A stretch of DNA of 64,000 nt, from NCBI RefSeq assembly GCF_014697575.1, contig NZ_JACJSC010000007.1:124001-188000 (forward strand), read 5' to 3'. The stretch is from Planktothrix sp. FACHB-1365 (GTDB taxonomy: Bacteria; Cyanobacteriota; Cyanobacteriia; Cyanobacteriales; Microcoleaceae). The position numbers and the translations under genes are program-made. Shown here piece after piece: positions 22,824 through 32,601 of the stretch. The notes beneath the pieces were generated by a model, which searched no databases, was not told where the DNA came from, and worked only from the letters and a program-made list of their open reading frames with translations. The number at the start of each line of letters is the position of its first letter. The first letter of the stretch is position 1.

Positions 22824-24590
22824 CTAAGCGGGATAAATTCGCAAACGACGGTTGGGTTCTTCTCCAAAACTATTAGATTTCAAGCGATAATGTTCTACCA
22901 ATTCATGCTGCATTTTCCTGACTTGCGGAGACCGAGGAAGTAATTCCACAGGTTGTCCCTTCGGAATCACAATTTGTTCCACGGCTAAACGTGCTTCTTC
23001 TAACGCTTCAATTTCATCCGAAGAACCACTCTTCGTAAACAAACTCAAATCCGCAATTTCCGGGGTACTGGGATCTTCCATATTCAATAAACGGCGCAAC
23101 GCTCGTGCAATTTGAGGGGGTGTTCCTGATTTAATCGTATGAATGGGAACTTGACGGGTTTTTGCCATGTGGCGCAGTTTAGATTGATTCCGAATATGCG
23201 ATCGCAGTGCTAACACCACATCTGCACTATCAATATCCTTGGTCAAAATCACAGGTAAAGATAAAGTTTGGATCACCTGTTCAATTTGATGACGAGGAAC
23301 CCCATAGGGATAAATATTTAAGGATGAACCTTCCCCAATAGTCTTGATAAAAGGGAATTCTTCATCAGTATGCAGAGGTGTGACCCCAGAAAACGATTGT
23401 TCTAGGAGTTCTTCAAAATATTGAGACTCCGATACTGCATCTTCCCTGGCTTTTCCTAGGGGAGTTGGGGGAACGGCCATCATTTTCCCTGAACCTCGTA
23501 ACCCTCGCAGACCAGGTATTGCAGCGACGGGTTCACGGGGTTTGAGGGCCGAGCGTTCTTCCATGGAAACTGGAGTTGTGGGGGTATATCGTTCTTCAAA
23601 AATATTAACTTCACCCTCATCGTTAAGAGTCCGAACTTGTAACGTCGGTTGCAGTCCCCGTAACAGATGATCAATGGTGGTTGAAACGGATTCATGAACG
23701 ACCCACCGTTGTTGCTCTAACATTTCAATGGCAATATCAAAGGTGGGGGGTGCTTTCCGTTCTAATACCGTTTTTTGCGAACCCCGACGCCGAGCTTCCT
23801 CATCTCCTAAGGTTACCGCTTGAATTCCCCCAATTAAGTCTGCTAAAGTAGGGTTCTTCATTAAGTTCTCAATACGGTTGCCGTGGGCGGTACCAATTAA
23901 CTGTACCCCCCGTTCCGCGATGGTGCGAGCCGCCAACGCTTCCAGTTCTGTACCAATCTCGTCAATCACAATCACTTCCGGCATATGGTTTTCGACTGCT
24001 TCGATCATGACTTGATGTTGCAGTTCAGGACGTGCGACTTGCATCCGTCGGGCTCTGCCAATGGCAGGATGAGGAATATCACCATCTCCAGCAATTTCAT
24101 TGGAGGTATCAATAATCACCACCCGTTTTTCTAACTCATCCGCCAATACACGAGTAATTTCTCGCAATGCCGTTGTTTTTCCAACTCCAGGACGACCTAG
24201 CATCAGGATAGATTGACCCGTTTCTACTAAATCCCGGATCATGCCAATTTTGCCAAAGACCGCTCTACCAACCCGACAGGTTAAACCAATGATTTTTCCG
24301 GTACGGTTGCGAATAGCACTAATTCGATGTAGGGTTTGTGATAGTCCCGCTCTGTTATCGCCACTAAATTCTCCAATTTGTGAGATACAATGCTCCAGAT
24401 CTTCTAAGGAGACGGGAATAGTTGAGAGATATTCGGCTTTAGACGGAAAACGGGCTTCTGGAAGACGGCCTAAATCCATCACAATCTCAATCAAACTGTC
24501 TCGTTGTGGATGCTGCTGCAAATTCTGCCGAATTTCATCGGGAACAACTTCGAGTAATCTATTCAGGTCGTCTGTAATTTGCATACTCAA
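22824..24590 (-). CDS. ycf45: SpoIIIAA/Ycf45-type AAA ATPase with C-terminal R3H domain
   Basis: 588 residues. The ATPase shows Walker A LMLGRPGVGKTTALREI, VVIIDTSNEIAGDG and Walker B VIVIDEIGTELEA, followed by GTAHGNRIENLMKNP, all typical of the SpoIIIAA-like family called Ycf45 in plastids. A middle region of about 200 residues is less conserved, and an R3H single-strand nucleic-acid-binding domain lies at the C-terminus (QHELVEHYRLKSNSFGEEPN). The cellular role is not established. It lies directly downstream of ldpA, separated only by heptad repeats. The start could be the first or the third codon (MSM). Confidence 0.9.
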   Translation of the reverse strand: MSMQITDDLNRLLEVVPDEIRQNLQQHPQRDSLIEIVMDLGRLPEARFPSKAEYLSTIPVSLEDLEHCISQIGEFSGDNRAGLSQTLHRISAIRNRTGKIIGLTCRVGRAVFGKIGMIRDLVETGQSILMLGRPGVGKTTALREITRVLADELEKRVVIIDTSNEIAGDGDIPHPAIGRARRMQVARPELQHQVMIEAVENHMPEVIVIDEIGTELEALAARTIAERGVQLIGTAHGNRIENLMKNPTLADLIGGIQAVTLGDEEARRRGSQKTVLERKAPPTFDIAIEMLEQQRWVVHESVSTTIDHLLRGLQPTLQVRTLNDEGEVNIFEERYTPTTPVSMEERSALKPREPVAAIPGLRGLRGSGKMMAVPPTPLGKAREDAVSESQYFEELLEQSFSGVTPLHTDEEFPFIKTIGEGSSLNIYPYGVPRHQIEQVIQTLSLPVILTKDIDSADVVLALRSHIRNQSKLRHMAKTRQVPIHTIKSGTPPQIARALRRLLNMEDPSTPEIADLSLFTKSGSSDEIEALEEARLAVEQIVIPKGQPVELLPRSPQVRKMQHELVEHYRLKSNSFGEEPNRRLRIYPA

Positions 24591-24591
24591 A

Positions 24592-24634
24592 ACAGTTATC
24601 AGTTATCAGTTATCAGTTATCAGTTATCAGTTAT
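24592..24634. repeat. Heptad tandem repeat CAGTTAT, about six copies
   Basis: Pure period-7 tandem (CAGTTAT; TAACTGA on the other strand) filling the whole gap between ldpA and the R3H ATPase gene. The TAA stop codon of ldpA (24633-24631) lies inside the repeat. Confidence 0.92.
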
Positions 24635-25812
24635 GATTTGAGTTGGGAAACTAGGGTGGAAGCTTTACCTACTGCTTGCCACAGCAGGTCAGGGTTGGCT
24701 TCAAGCGCATGGGTGTCAAGGGTTGTCTCTGTTTGTTGAAAAGTCTTGTCCTGTCTCAAAGATTTATAGGTTTGGGTGATTTGTTCTTCCCCAGAAACAG
24801 ATTCGGCTTTGAGTTTTAGGGTAGACCGGGATTCTAACTGTTCTAAAATCGGTGATAACAGGACACGGGCATAGCTGCCATAGGCGACACCCGCTACCCG
24901 ATGTTGGTCGGGGGGGTAGTCAGATAAGCGGTATGATTGTAATAGCCCAAGGGATTTGAGCTTGGCTACAGTATAATCGTTTGTGCCACCTGCAAGCTGT
25001 ACATATCCCGGTAAATTCACAGCTAAAATTTTTTGAGCCAACTTGACACTAGCGATAGTTGTACCCGCACCAATATCTCCACTCATTGGACGCCCATCAG
25101 TTTGCCAAATTAACGGGCAGGAAAGGGGTTTGATTAGGTCATATAAGGTTTGGAGATATTCAACCACACCCTCCCCGTCAGGGCAGCTAATGGCAACCAG
25201 TTTAAGTTGAGCTAGATGGGGTTTAATACTACTCCACAACCGTTTAAAATCCTTGTCTCGTCCAATTTGGGTATGAATTTCTACAGCATCTACTCCGGTT
25301 TGTAAGACTAACGGTGCAATTACATCGGGGCGGAAGACATAAGACCGGGCATAGATTAAATCACTGGGACAAATCGGAATACAACGTCCACAGCCGTAAC
25401 AGAGTTGATCGATGACGCCAGATTTTACGTCGGAAAAGGTAATTGCCCCCGTCGGACAAACGGTTTCACACGGTCGCCTACAACTGGATGGGCAAGCGGT
25501 TGCTTCAAATTCTGCTTTCCGAAAATGGGGATCTTCACCATCATTAAGGCTAACCATTAACCAAGGACGATGGCGATAACTAAATCCTAAAGCTTGAGCT
25601 TGTTTGCCTAAAGCTTCCACTTGTGCTAAAGCTTCCTGGGTTATAGCAATCACAGCCCGGTCAGCGGCTACATCAATACAGTCTGCACCTGCTAAGGTGT
25701 AAGCCAAGGTTAAACTTCTAACGGCAGGCAAGTGCTGATAGCTTGCTCCGCAGATGAGTTTGAACCAGTTACCTTGTTGCAATGCTGTTAAAGGGGAATC
25801 ATAAGTGTTCAC
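24631..25812 (-). CDS. ldpA: Circadian clock input Fe-S protein LdpA
   Basis: 393 residues. LdpA senses redox state and adjusts period length in the Synechococcus elongatus clock. Two 4Fe-4S motifs are visible: CPSSCRRPCETVCPTGAI (about 108-125) and CYGCGRCIPICPSD (about 138-151). The N-terminal half (GADCIDVAADRAVI) and the later GTTIASVKLAQKIL and YVQLAGGTNDYT stretches match the family. It is followed by the R3H ATPase gene and preceded by ndhN, a common cyanobacterial order. A terminator after ndhN suggests ldpA has its own promoter. Confidence 0.95.
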   Translation of the reverse strand: MNTYDSPLTALQQGNWFKLICGASYQHLPAVRSLTLAYTLAGADCIDVAADRAVIAITQEALAQVEALGKQAQALGFSYRHRPWLMVSLNDGEDPHFRKAEFEATACPSSCRRPCETVCPTGAITFSDVKSGVIDQLCYGCGRCIPICPSDLIYARSYVFRPDVIAPLVLQTGVDAVEIHTQIGRDKDFKRLWSSIKPHLAQLKLVAISCPDGEGVVEYLQTLYDLIKPLSCPLIWQTDGRPMSGDIGAGTTIASVKLAQKILAVNLPGYVQLAGGTNDYTVAKLKSLGLLQSYRLSDYPPDQHRVAGVAYGSYARVLLSPILEQLESRSTLKLKAESVSGEEQITQTYKSLRQDKTFQQTETTLDTHALEANPDLLWQAVGKASTLVSQLKS

Positions 25813-25898
25813 TCTTTTATCATAACGAAGCCAGAGGACTTCTGCTACACTTCTGGGGTTAGGGAAAATGGAGATGAAAGATTAAAAAACCTTAAAAA

Positions 25899-25926
25899 AA
25901 TAAGTTGGGTGTTTACCCAACTTATT
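25899..25926 (-). terminator. Rho-independent terminator of ndhN
   Basis: A perfect 12-base stem (aataagttgggt with acccaacttatt) and a 4-base loop. On the minus strand a T-rich run follows the stem, so it terminates ndhN, whose stop lies about 35 bases before it. It separates ndhN from ldpA. Confidence 0.9.
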
Positions 25927-25961
25927 CGGCTTAAAATCAACCTCAAAAATAAGAACAGCGT

Positions 25962-26438
25962 TCAAGCGGCAACATTAACATCCTTAAGGGGTGTCCATTG
26001 CACGACTCGTGCTCCTCCCATCTCCACCACCAACTTGACACGGGGTTCTTGTTGGGGGAGTTGGGTCAAAAAAGCGACTTCTTGAGTCGACAAAATATGA
26101 CCTTCAATGATCCAAAGCACTAAACCTTTGGATTTAGGGGGAAGTTGATCTAACTGTGTATTTAATATGGGGGGGACATAATAAACATTACCCACTGCGG
26201 CTTCATTCCCACTGCTTTTTTTGCCTAAGTGGGGAGGACGAACCCCATGAACTCCTGTTAAATATGCGGCCAAGTCTCCGAGTCCCCGTGCAGACAGGTT
26301 ATAGGTTGTATATCCATGGGCCCGTAACCGACGACGATACCGCCCCTCAAATCCCCCTTCTAGGGGAACATACAGTCCTAAAGCTCCGTATGTTTCTAAA
26401 TCTCGAATTAGTTTGCTCCCGGTTGTAATCAGTGGCAT
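25962..26438 (-). CDS. ndhN: NAD(P)H-quinone oxidoreductase subunit N
   Basis: 158 residues, the usual NdhN length. NdhN is a peripheral oxygenic-photosynthesis-specific subunit of the thylakoid NDH-1 complex (cyclic electron flow, CO2 uptake). The start MPLITTGSKLIRDLETYGAL and the motifs GGFEGRYRRRLRAHGYTTYN, GLGDLAAYLTGVHGVRPPHL and PPKSKGLVLWIIEGH are characteristic. It is a single gene with its own terminator, upstream of ldpA and diverging from the ribosomal operon. Confidence 0.97.
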   Translation of the reverse strand: MPLITTGSKLIRDLETYGALGLYVPLEGGFEGRYRRRLRAHGYTTYNLSARGLGDLAAYLTGVHGVRPPHLGKKSSGNEAAVGNVYYVPPILNTQLDQLPPKSKGLVLWIIEGHILSTQEVAFLTQLPQQEPRVKLVVEMGGARVVQWTPLKDVNVAA

Positions 26439-26494
26439 AACTCGATAATGAACCTCTTTACTAAATCTTTGTTATCTTCACTTGCAATATTTTG

Positions 26495-26745
26495 ACTTGA
26501 CACTCTCGGCGCGTTTACGCGCGGAGATTCTTAATTCAGCGACTGACCTTTAAGCACCGTATCTCTTTCGAGCAATACTCAAACCTTTCAATGGTGAAAA
26601 GTCACCCATTGACGAGCCTGACTTACGGCAACCCCAGAGGGTCTATCTTGAAAAGCTTACTAGGATACGACCTAGAGTTCGGGTGTGCCCCACCCTACCT
26701 TAATTGATCAAACCCAATTATGGGTTTTCTGGTCATGAGAATGGG
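26495..26745 (-). mobile_element. Possible degenerate right end of an IS200/IS605-type element (tnpB remnant)
   Basis: On the minus strand, frame fragments (VGHTRT and KSGSSMG, separated by a stop and a frameshift) resemble the variable C-terminal tail of TnpB proteins. They are followed by a GC-rich imperfect hairpin (ctcggcgcg-tttac-gcgcggag, about 26503-26527) and GTGTCAAG, as at the right end of many IS605-type elements. No intact transposase or recognisable zinc-finger region is present. Weak evidence from pattern memory only. Confidence 0.3.
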
Positions 26746-27579
26746 TTGATTCTCTAGCTTTGTTTTACAAGGTTTTCGCTACCCTTGTTGTTACTCTCAA
26801 GGAGTTTTCAGGTTCGAGGGTGCCGACTCAAAGCCGCTTCACAACCGCCCACCTTGGGGATTTCAACCCTCTCTATCTTAATCCAAAGCCGATGCTCAAA
26901 GCACGGGGTTTTAGACCCAAATTCTCGATAATCTCTCGTCAACCTACGCGCTCATCAAGACTGCTCTTGCTTTTCCAATTTTCCCTAGTGGTGAAACAAC
27001 CCTTAACCTTGCTCCCCTCAGTTCAATTAAAAATTTTATCAAAGTCGCGATTCGTTCTTGACAGTTGGTAAAAATTACCCTACAATCAAAAATTGTCGCT
27101 AATCGGGAAGATGCTGCTAACTTTCTAAAGACTGAACTTAATTCATGGCGTTAACGTTGTTAGCTCCAATGAATCAGCGATTGGGCAAAAATAGTTAAGC
27201 AGTTAAGCCGAATCGGTCAGGAAACAGCAGCAAGGCTGACTTTAAACCCCAAACAAGCTTGGCGCAAGCCACTCATCTGCATGGGATTAAAGATCTGTAA
27301 CCCACAGGATACTGAGTAGCTTGCTGCTCAAGTCCCAGCGACATACAGGCAGAATCGAGGGAAATCCTTGATCCGCAAACAGCTTAAAACTTGTTGATAG
27401 CCTGAAACTGTTCTAAACTCCCCAGGGTTTATCCTCCTTAAACGGTGGGAGACTATTTTGGTGTGTTTAAACATCCACAAGGCATTTTAAATCATGTCTT
27501 GTTCATTTCAGCAAGCGGATTCTTCCTCACGGTCGATCCGAACATTATTGTAATGCGTAGAAAAGAGAGGCTAGTTTAA
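26746..27579. other. Long gap before the ribosomal operon, probably a decayed region plus the rplC leader
   Basis: More than 800 bases with no convincing gene. A plus-strand open frame (26760-27071) has Ser/Arg/Leu-rich composition, as expected for non-coding or antisense translation. A 27-codon open stretch near 27068-27150 (VKITLQSKIVANREDAANFL) looks protein-like but is bounded by stops. The last 100 bases before rplC, with AGAGAGG 17 to 11 bases before the GTG, should hold the operon leader; I could not place the promoter. Confidence 0.4.
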
Positions 27580-28269
27580 GTGTCTGTAGGTATCCTCGGC
27601 ACAAAAGTCGGCATGACCCAAGTGTTTGAAGCGGAAAGCGGGAAGGCTATTCCTGTTACCGTGATTCAAGCAGGGCCTTGCACTATTACCCAGATTAAAA
27701 CCAAACAAACGGATGGTTACACCGCTATTCAACTAGGATACGGTGAAGTTCCTGATAAAAAACGCAAGCTTAATACGACTAAATCTCCCAACAAAGAGGT
27801 TAATAAGTATCTCAGTAATGCGGAACAGGGGCATTTAGCAAAATCTGGTGGAACAATGCTGCGCCACCTCAAAGAGTATCGCGTTAGCGATCCCGAAACC
27901 TTTGAATTAGGCCAACAACTGAAGGCGGATATTTTCACCCCCGGACAACTGGTGGATGTCAGTGGAACCAGCATGGGTCGTGGCTTCTCCGGTTATCAAA
28001 AACGCCATAACTTTAAACGGGGCCCTATGGCTCACGGTTCAAAAAACCATCGTCTTCCCGGTTCAATCGGCCCTGGAACCACCCCAGGACGGGTTTACCC
28101 CGGAAAACGCATGGCCGGACACTATGGAGCCAGCCAAGTCACCACTCGCAAATTAACCGTTGTGCGTGTTGATTCCGAACGTAACCTGCTGTTAGTGAAA
28201 GGGGCAGTTCCTGGCAAACCTGGTGGTTTGTTGAGTATCGCACCCGCTAACATAGTCGGTGGCAAGTAG
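27580..28269 (+). CDS. rplC: 50S ribosomal protein L3
   Basis: 229 residues from GTG (frame opens [17 protein letters not shown]). L3 binds near the peptidyl-transferase centre and starts 50S assembly. The conserved loop [15 protein letters not shown] and [14 protein letters not shown], which reaches toward the catalytic centre and carries the methylated Gln in some bacteria, is present. First gene of the ribosomal superoperon; the long upstream gap suggests the main promoter lies just before it. Confidence 0.97.
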   Translation: MSVGILGTKVGMTQVFEAESGKAIPVTVIQAGPCTITQIKTKQTDGYTAIQLGYGEVPDKKRKLNTTKSPNKEVNKYLSNAEQGHLAKSGGTMLRHLKEYRVSDPETFELGQQLKADIFTPGQLVDVSGTSMGRGFSGYQKRHNFKRGPMAHGSKNHRLPGSIGPGTTPGRVYPGKRMAGHYGASQVTTRKLTVVRVDSERNLLLVKGAVPGKPGGLLSIAPANIVGGK

Positions 28270-28283
28270 AGGAGGAAACAACC

Positions 28284-28916
28284 ATGGTTGATTGTGTAGT
28301 CCGAAATTGGCAGGGTGAAAGCGTGGGACAAGCCACCCTTGACCTAAAAGTCGCATCCGAAGAAAATGCCAGCCACGTTGTCCATAGAGCCTTAGTGCGC
28401 CAAATGGCGAATGCGCGTCAAGGTACAGCCAGCACTAAAACCCGTTCAGAAGTTCGGGGAGGTGGCCGTAAGCCTTGGCGTCAAAAAGGAACCGGGCGCG
28501 CTAGGGCGGGTTCTATTCGCTCTCCCCTATGGCGAGGCGGTGGGGTAATTTTTGGGCCAAAACCCAGAGATTATTCTCAAAAAATGAACCGCAAAGAAAG
28601 ACAGTTAGCCTTGCGGACAGCGTTTCAAAGTCGCGTTGAAGATCTGATTGTGGTTGAAGAATTCGCCGATCAGTTTGCTCGACCCAAAACCAAAGACTTA
28701 GTATCGGCGATGACCCGTTGGGGTGTTGAACCGGAAGCTAGAGTGCTTTTGGTGTTACCTGAGAAACAACCCAACGTTTATCTATCGGGTCGTAACATTC
28801 CCAAACTGAGAATGTGCTTGGCGGATAGCCTTAACGTTTATGATGTGCTCGCAGCCGACAAAATCGTAACCACAGCTGCTGCCCTTGCCAAAATTCAGGA
28901 GGTTTACGGTGACTGA
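28284..28916 (+). CDS. rplD: 50S ribosomal protein L4
   Basis: 210 residues. L4 lines the nascent-peptide tunnel; its extended loop is seen as [20 protein letters not shown], then [17 protein letters not shown]. The start ATG has a strong GAGGAGG site. The gene begins 14 bases after rplC and overlaps the start of rplW by 8 bases, so translation is coupled. In gamma-proteobacteria L4 represses the S10 operon; whether it does so here cannot be seen. Confidence 0.97.
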   Translation: MVDCVVRNWQGESVGQATLDLKVASEENASHVVHRALVRQMANARQGTASTKTRSEVRGGGRKPWRQKGTGRARAGSIRSPLWRGGGVIFGPKPRDYSQKMNRKERQLALRTAFQSRVEDLIVVEEFADQFARPKTKDLVSAMTRWGVEPEARVLLVLPEKQPNVYLSGRNIPKLRMCLADSLNVYDVLAADKIVTTAAALAKIQEVYGD

Positions 28917-29217
28917 ACATTATACCGGCGATCTGATTGATTTGGTCAAGCGCCCGATTGTGACCGAAAAAGCCACAAGGTTAATGGAACTGAATCAGTT
29001 CACTTTTGATGTTGATCGCAAGGCGACTAAGCCGATGATCAAACAAGCGATTGAACTGTTATTCCCCGTTAAAGTTAAGGCTGTTAATACCCATATTCCG
29101 CCTCGTAAACGTCGTCGGGTCGGTAAGTTTGTGGGGTACAAACCGGGCTACAAACGGGCAATTATTACTCTGGAGGATGGGGAACCTCTGCGGAAAGTCC
29201 TGTTCCCAGAAGTATAG
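28909..29217 (+). CDS. rplW: 50S ribosomal protein L23
   Basis: 102 residues from GTG 28909, chosen because AGGAGG lies just upstream at 28898 and the protein then begins [21 protein letters not shown]; the longer frame from an upstream ATG overlaps rplD in another frame. L23 sits at the tunnel exit and docks trigger factor and SRP. Conserved parts are [20 protein letters not shown] and [20 protein letters not shown]. It overlaps the end of rplD by 8 bases. Confidence 0.96.
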   Translation: MTEHYTGDLIDLVKRPIVTEKATRLMELNQFTFDVDRKATKPMIKQAIELLFPVKVKAVNTHIPPRKRRRVGKFVGYKPGYKRAIITLEDGEPLRKVLFPEV

Positions 29218-29241
29218 AGTTGTCTGTTCATTGTTATCTGT

Positions 29242-29277
29242 CAACTGATAACTGATAACTGATAACTGATAACTGAT
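29242..29277. repeat. Heptad repeat AACTGAT, four to five copies
   Basis: A TAACTGA-type tandem in the rplW-rplB gap, the same unit as between ldpA and the R3H gene. Here a TAAGGA ribosome-binding site lies after the repeat, so rplB initiation does not depend on it. Confidence 0.9.
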
Positions 29278-29297
29278 TTAGAATCTAAGGATCAAAT

Positions 29298-30161
29298 ATG
29301 GGAATTCGTTCATACCGACCCTATACTCCCAGCACTCGCCAACATACCGTTTCCGATTTTGCAGAAATTACCCGTTCTGAACCTGAGCCTTCTTTAACGG
29401 TTTCCAAACACCGGGATAAGGGGCGGAATAACCGAGGGGTGATTACCTGTCGCCATCGGGGAGGCGGACATAAAAAACTGTATCGGATCGTTGATTTCCG
29501 CCGGGATAAACACAATATCCCTGCTAAGGTTGCTGAGATTGAATACGATCCCAACCGGAATGCTCGGATCGCTTTGGTGTATTACACCGATGGGGAAAAA
29601 CGCTATATCCTGCATCCCCTTGGACTCAAAGTGGGAACCGTGATTATTTCTGGCCCGGAAGCTCCGATTGAAATTGGCAATGCCCTGCCTTTAGCTAAAA
29701 TCCCGTTAGGGACAGAAGTGCATAACGTCGAGTTAGTTCCCGGTAAAGGGGGACAAATTGTTCGCGCTGCGGGAGCAACGGCTCAAGTTATGGCAAAAGA
29801 AGGGAGCTATGTTACCCTCAAACTGCCGTCGGGGGAACAACGAAAAATTCCGGCGAAATGCTACGCCACTATCGGACAAGTGGGCAATATTGATGCTCGT
29901 AACATCAGCGTCGGGAAAGCAGGCCGTACCCGTTGGAAAGGCCGTCGTCCTGAAGTTCGCGGTAGCGTCATGAATCCGGTGGATCACCCTCATGGTGGTG
30001 GAGAAGGGCGCGCACCGATTGGTCGTTCTGGCCCAGTTACGCCTTGGGGTAAACCCGCATTAGGGGCGAAGACTCGCAACAAGAAAAAACGCAGTACCGC
30101 TTTAATTGTTCGTCGTCGTCGGAAATCCTCGAAACGGGGTAAAGGTGGACGGCAAACTTAA
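29298..30161 (+). CDS. rplB: 50S ribosomal protein L2
   Basis: 287 residues. L2 supports subunit joining and peptidyl transfer. The universal histidine region [20 protein letters not shown] near residue 230 is intact, and the tail [16 protein letters not shown] is basic as usual. The N-terminus [20 protein letters not shown] is typical of cyanobacteria. It follows rplW after an 80-base gap largely made of heptad repeats. Confidence 0.98.
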   Translation: MGIRSYRPYTPSTRQHTVSDFAEITRSEPEPSLTVSKHRDKGRNNRGVITCRHRGGGHKKLYRIVDFRRDKHNIPAKVAEIEYDPNRNARIALVYYTDGEKRYILHPLGLKVGTVIISGPEAPIEIGNALPLAKIPLGTEVHNVELVPGKGGQIVRAAGATAQVMAKEGSYVTLKLPSGEQRKIPAKCYATIGQVGNIDARNISVGKAGRTRWKGRRPEVRGSVMNPVDHPHGGGEGRAPIGRSGPVTPWGKPALGAKTRNKKKRSTALIVRRRRKSSKRGKGGRQT

Positions 30162-30163
30162 TC

Positions 30164-30275
30164 AGTAATCAGTAATCGACTGATAACTGATACAGACGCG
30201 CCAAAAGCCTTACGGCATGGCTCCGCCAAGGCTCGTCTCTACACTGATAACTGATAACTGATAACTGATTACTGT
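30164..30275. repeat. Composite repeat (heptads, degenerate palindrome, heptads) between rplB and rpsS
   Basis: AATCAGT/ACTGATA heptads flank an expanded palindromic element at about 30191-30243 (TACAGACGCGCC, an insert with GCCTTACGGCATG, then GCTCGTCTCTACA). The second heptad block runs to within about 5 bases of the rpsS start, and no Shine-Dalgarno sequence is seen. Confidence 0.88.
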
Positions 30276-30554
30276 ATGTCTCGTTCACTTAAAAAAGGCC
30301 CCTTTGTGGCGGATCATCTCCTGAGCAAAGTTGAAAAACTCAATGCCAAGGGAGAAAAACAAGTCATCAAAACTTGGTCAAGAGCATCGACAATTATTCC
30401 CCAGATGGTGGGTCATACGATCGCCGTCCATAACGGAAAACAACACGTTCCTGTGTTTGTTACGGATCAAATGGTGGGTCACAAATTAGGGGAATTTGCT
30501 CCAACTCGCACCTTTCGGGGTCACGCCAAAAGTGACAAAAAAGCCCGCCGTTAG
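30276..30554 (+). CDS. rpsS: 30S ribosomal protein S19
   Basis: 92 residues, normal length, beginning [21 protein letters not shown]19 sits in the 30S head and contacts S13 and the A-site finger. The conserved segment [20 protein letters not shown] and the tail [16 protein letters not shown] are present. Upstream is a heptad repeat up to about 5 bases from the ATG, without an obvious Shine-Dalgarno sequence. Confidence 0.97.
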   Translation: MSRSLKKGPFVADHLLSKVEKLNAKGEKQVIKTWSRASTIIPQMVGHTIAVHNGKQHVPVFVTDQMVGHKLGEFAPTRTFRGHAKSDKKARR

Positions 30555-30609
30555 AAGAGTTGCGATGCTGAAAACTCCATTGAATGCCGACTCGGAATTA
30601 ACATGAACT

Positions 30610-30969
30610 ATGGCTATAGATACTAGCACCGAAGTAAAAGCGATCGCTCGTTACATTCGGATGTCACCTTCCAAAGTAAGACGGGTTTTAGATCAGATTC
30701 GGGGACGATCCTATCGAGAAGCGTTGATCATCTTGGAATTCATGCCCTATCGCTCTTGTGAGCCGATTCTCAAGGTTTTGCGCTCGGCGGTGGCTAACGC
30801 AGAACACAACCAGGGATTAGATCCAGCGAACTTGGTGATTTCTCAGGCTTACGCCGATCAAGGTCCGACGATTAAACGGTTTAGACCCCGTGCTCAAGGT
30901 CGGGCTTACCAAATTCGCAAGCCGACTTGTCATATTGTTGTTGCTGTGGCTCCTCAAGCGGAAAGCTAA
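30610..30969 (+). CDS. rplV: 50S ribosomal protein L22
   Basis: 119 residues. L22 lines the exit tunnel with its long beta-hairpin, seen here as [20 protein letters not shown]. The N-terminal domain ([20 protein letters not shown]) binds 23S rRNA. It starts 55 bases after rpsS and carries a HIP1 octamer (GCGATCGC) near its 5' end. It is followed by rpsC after about 80 bases. Confidence 0.97.
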   Translation: MAIDTSTEVKAIARYIRMSPSKVRRVLDQIRGRSYREALIILEFMPYRSCEPILKVLRSAVANAEHNQGLDPANLVISQAYADQGPTIKRFRPRAQGRAYQIRKPTCHIVVAVAPQAES

Positions 30970-31052
30970 GGGCTCTCAGGACATGAAGGAATGGAAAAGC
31001 TCAAGCCTTTTCGATTCGAGAATTGAAACAAAAACTTCACCCTTAATCTGCT

Positions 31053-31781
31053 ATGGGACAAAAAATTCATCCTGTTGGGTTTCGACTGGGAATTACCCAA
31101 GAGCATCGATCTCGTTGGTTTGCTGATTCCAAACAGTATCCTGAACTGTTACAAGAAGATCATACGATTCGGGAATTTGTGCGTAAGGAACTCAACAATG
31201 CCGGGATTTCTAAAGTCCGTATTGAACGCAAAGCCGATCAAATTGATTTAGAAGTCCAAACCGCTAGACCTGGTGTTGTTGTCGGTCGGGGGGGAACAGG
31301 GATTGAATCTCTGCGCCTGGGCCTTCAGAAAAAACTAGGGTCACATCGCCAAATTCGGATCAATGTCGTGGAAGTTGCCCGCGTTGATGCCGATGCCACC
31401 TTGATTGCTGAGTATATCGCTCAACAACTCGAAAAACGGGTTTCCTTCCGTCGAGTCGTGCGTCAGGCGATTACACGGGCACAAAAAGCCGGAATTGAAG
31501 GCATCAAAATTCAAGTCAGTGGTCGGTTAAATGGTGCAGAAATTGCCCGAACCGAATGGACTCGTGAGGGCAGGGTTCCTCTGCATACTTTGCGGGCTGA
31601 TATTGACTACGCCTATTGTACGGCTTTGACTATCTACGGCATTCTGGGTGTTAAAGTTTGGGTCTTCAAGGGCGAAATTATTCCGGGACAAGAGGAAGTG
31701 GCTGCCTCAACGACGACTCAACCTCGTCGAAATCGGCAACCTCGTCGTCAGAAATATGACGACCGTTCTAACGAAGGATAA
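31053..31781 (+). CDS. rpsC: 30S ribosomal protein S3
   Basis: 242 residues. The N-terminal KH domain type 2 carries the [20 protein letters not shown] loop, and the C-terminal domain helps form the mRNA entry pore and helicase site ([17 protein letters not shown]). The start [20 protein letters not shown] is canonical. A basic tail ([20 protein letters not shown]) extends the usual C-terminus slightly. A 142-base repeat block separates it from rplP. Confidence 0.97.
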   Translation: MGQKIHPVGFRLGITQEHRSRWFADSKQYPELLQEDHTIREFVRKELNNAGISKVRIERKADQIDLEVQTARPGVVVGRGGTGIESLRLGLQKKLGSHRQIRINVVEVARVDADATLIAEYIAQQLEKRVSFRRVVRQAITRAQKAGIEGIKIQVSGRLNGAEIARTEWTREGRVPLHTLRADIDYAYCTALTIYGILGVKVWVFKGEIIPGQEEVAASTTTQPRRNRQPRRQKYDDRSNEG

Positions 31782-31801
31782 AGAGATTGTTGTTTGTTAT
31801 C

Positions 31802-31919
31802 TATAGAGGGAACAGGGAACAGGGAACAGGGAACAGGCAATTACCCCTTACTCATTACCCATTACCCATTCGTATTACTGATAACTGATAACTGATAACT
31901 GATAACTGATAACTGATAC
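31802..31919. repeat. Composite heptad array: AACAGGG, ATTACCC, then AACTGAT units
   Basis: Three different period-7 arrays in series fill the rpsC-rplP gap: GAACAGG copies (about 31808-31836), ATTACCC-type copies (about 31840-31870) and TGATAAC copies (about 31877-31918). The last ends about 5 bases before the rplP ATG, so no Shine-Dalgarno sequence is visible. A similar order of AACAGGG then ATTACCC arrays recurs at 33645 and 62991. Confidence 0.9.
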
Positions 31920-31923
31920 GATC

Positions 31924-32349
31924 ATGTTAAGTCCCAGAAGAACAAAATTCCGCAAACAACAGCGTGGCCGGATGAAAGGTCAAGCCACTCGCGGTAATGA
32001 TCTCAACTTCGGTGATTTTGCACTGCAAGCCTTAGAACCCTGTTGGATTACCTCTCGTCAAATTGAAGCGGCTCGTCGAGCAATGACCCGTTATATTCGT
32101 CGGGGGGGCAAAATTTGGATTCGGATTTTCCCGGATAAACCTGTGACGATGCGGGCTGCTGAAACCCGGATGGGTTCGGGTAAAGGGGCTCCTGAATATT
32201 GGGTGGCTGTGGTGAAACCCGGTCGGGTGCTGTTTGAAATTGCAGGAGTTTCCGAAGAAATTGCACGGGAAGCGATGCGGTTAGCGGCGTTTAAGTTGCC
32301 GATTAAAACCAAGTTTGTTGCTCGTTCCGTTGAGGAAGAAGCTCAGTAA
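31924..32349 (+). CDS. rplP: 50S ribosomal protein L16
   Basis: 141 residues, normal length, starting [21 protein letters not shown]16 organises the A-site tRNA binding region of 23S rRNA. The conserved core is visible in [20 protein letters not shown] and [19 protein letters not shown]. The start codon follows a heptad repeat almost directly and lacks a recognisable Shine-Dalgarno sequence. Confidence 0.97.
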   Translation: MLSPRRTKFRKQQRGRMKGQATRGNDLNFGDFALQALEPCWITSRQIEAARRAMTRYIRRGGKIWIRIFPDKPVTMRAAETRMGSGKGAPEYWVAVVKPGRVLFEIAGVSEEIAREAMRLAAFKLPIKTKFVARSVEEEAQ

Positions 32350-32397
32350 ATCTATTGTTAACAGTAGTCGATACTGTCAACCCTAAAGGATTCAGTT

Positions 32398-32601
32398 ATG
32401 TCTTTTCCTAAAGTCGAAGAAGCAAGACAGTTGAATGATGAAGAACTGTCTCAGCAAATCTTAGAAGTCAAAAAACAATTGGCTAACCTGCGTTTACTTA
32501 AAGCGACAGGGCGTTTAGAAAAAACCCATGAGTTTAAGCATATTCGCCATCGTTTAGCTCAATTGAAAACGGTGGAACGGGAACGCCAAGGAGTACAGTA
32601 A
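32398..32601 (+). CDS. rpmC: 50S ribosomal protein L29
   Basis: 67 residues forming two long helices, as expected for L29 ([20 protein letters not shown], then KKTHEF-like [20 protein letters not shown]). It sits near the tunnel exit next to L23 and contributes to the signal-recognition-particle docking site. The stop overlaps the ATG of rpsQ by one base (TAATG), so the two are translationally coupled. Confidence 0.95.
   Translation: MSFPKVEEARQLNDEELSQQILEVKKQLANLRLLKATGRLEKTHEFKHIRHRLAQLKTVERERQGVQ

Noticed and set aside
24241-24636. 131-codon plus-strand frame antisense to the R3H ATPase
   Set aside because: Opposite a strongly conserved Walker A region; its C-terminus is translated heptad repeat.
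26760-27071. A 103-codon plus-strand open frame before the ribosomal operon
   Set aside because: Composition (Ser, Arg, Leu, Pro rich) and lack of any domain or ribosome-binding site suggest non-coding or antisense translation of decayed DNA.
30890-31126. Open frame across the rplV-rpsC junction
   Set aside because: A shadow of L22 and S3 in another frame, with no independent support.
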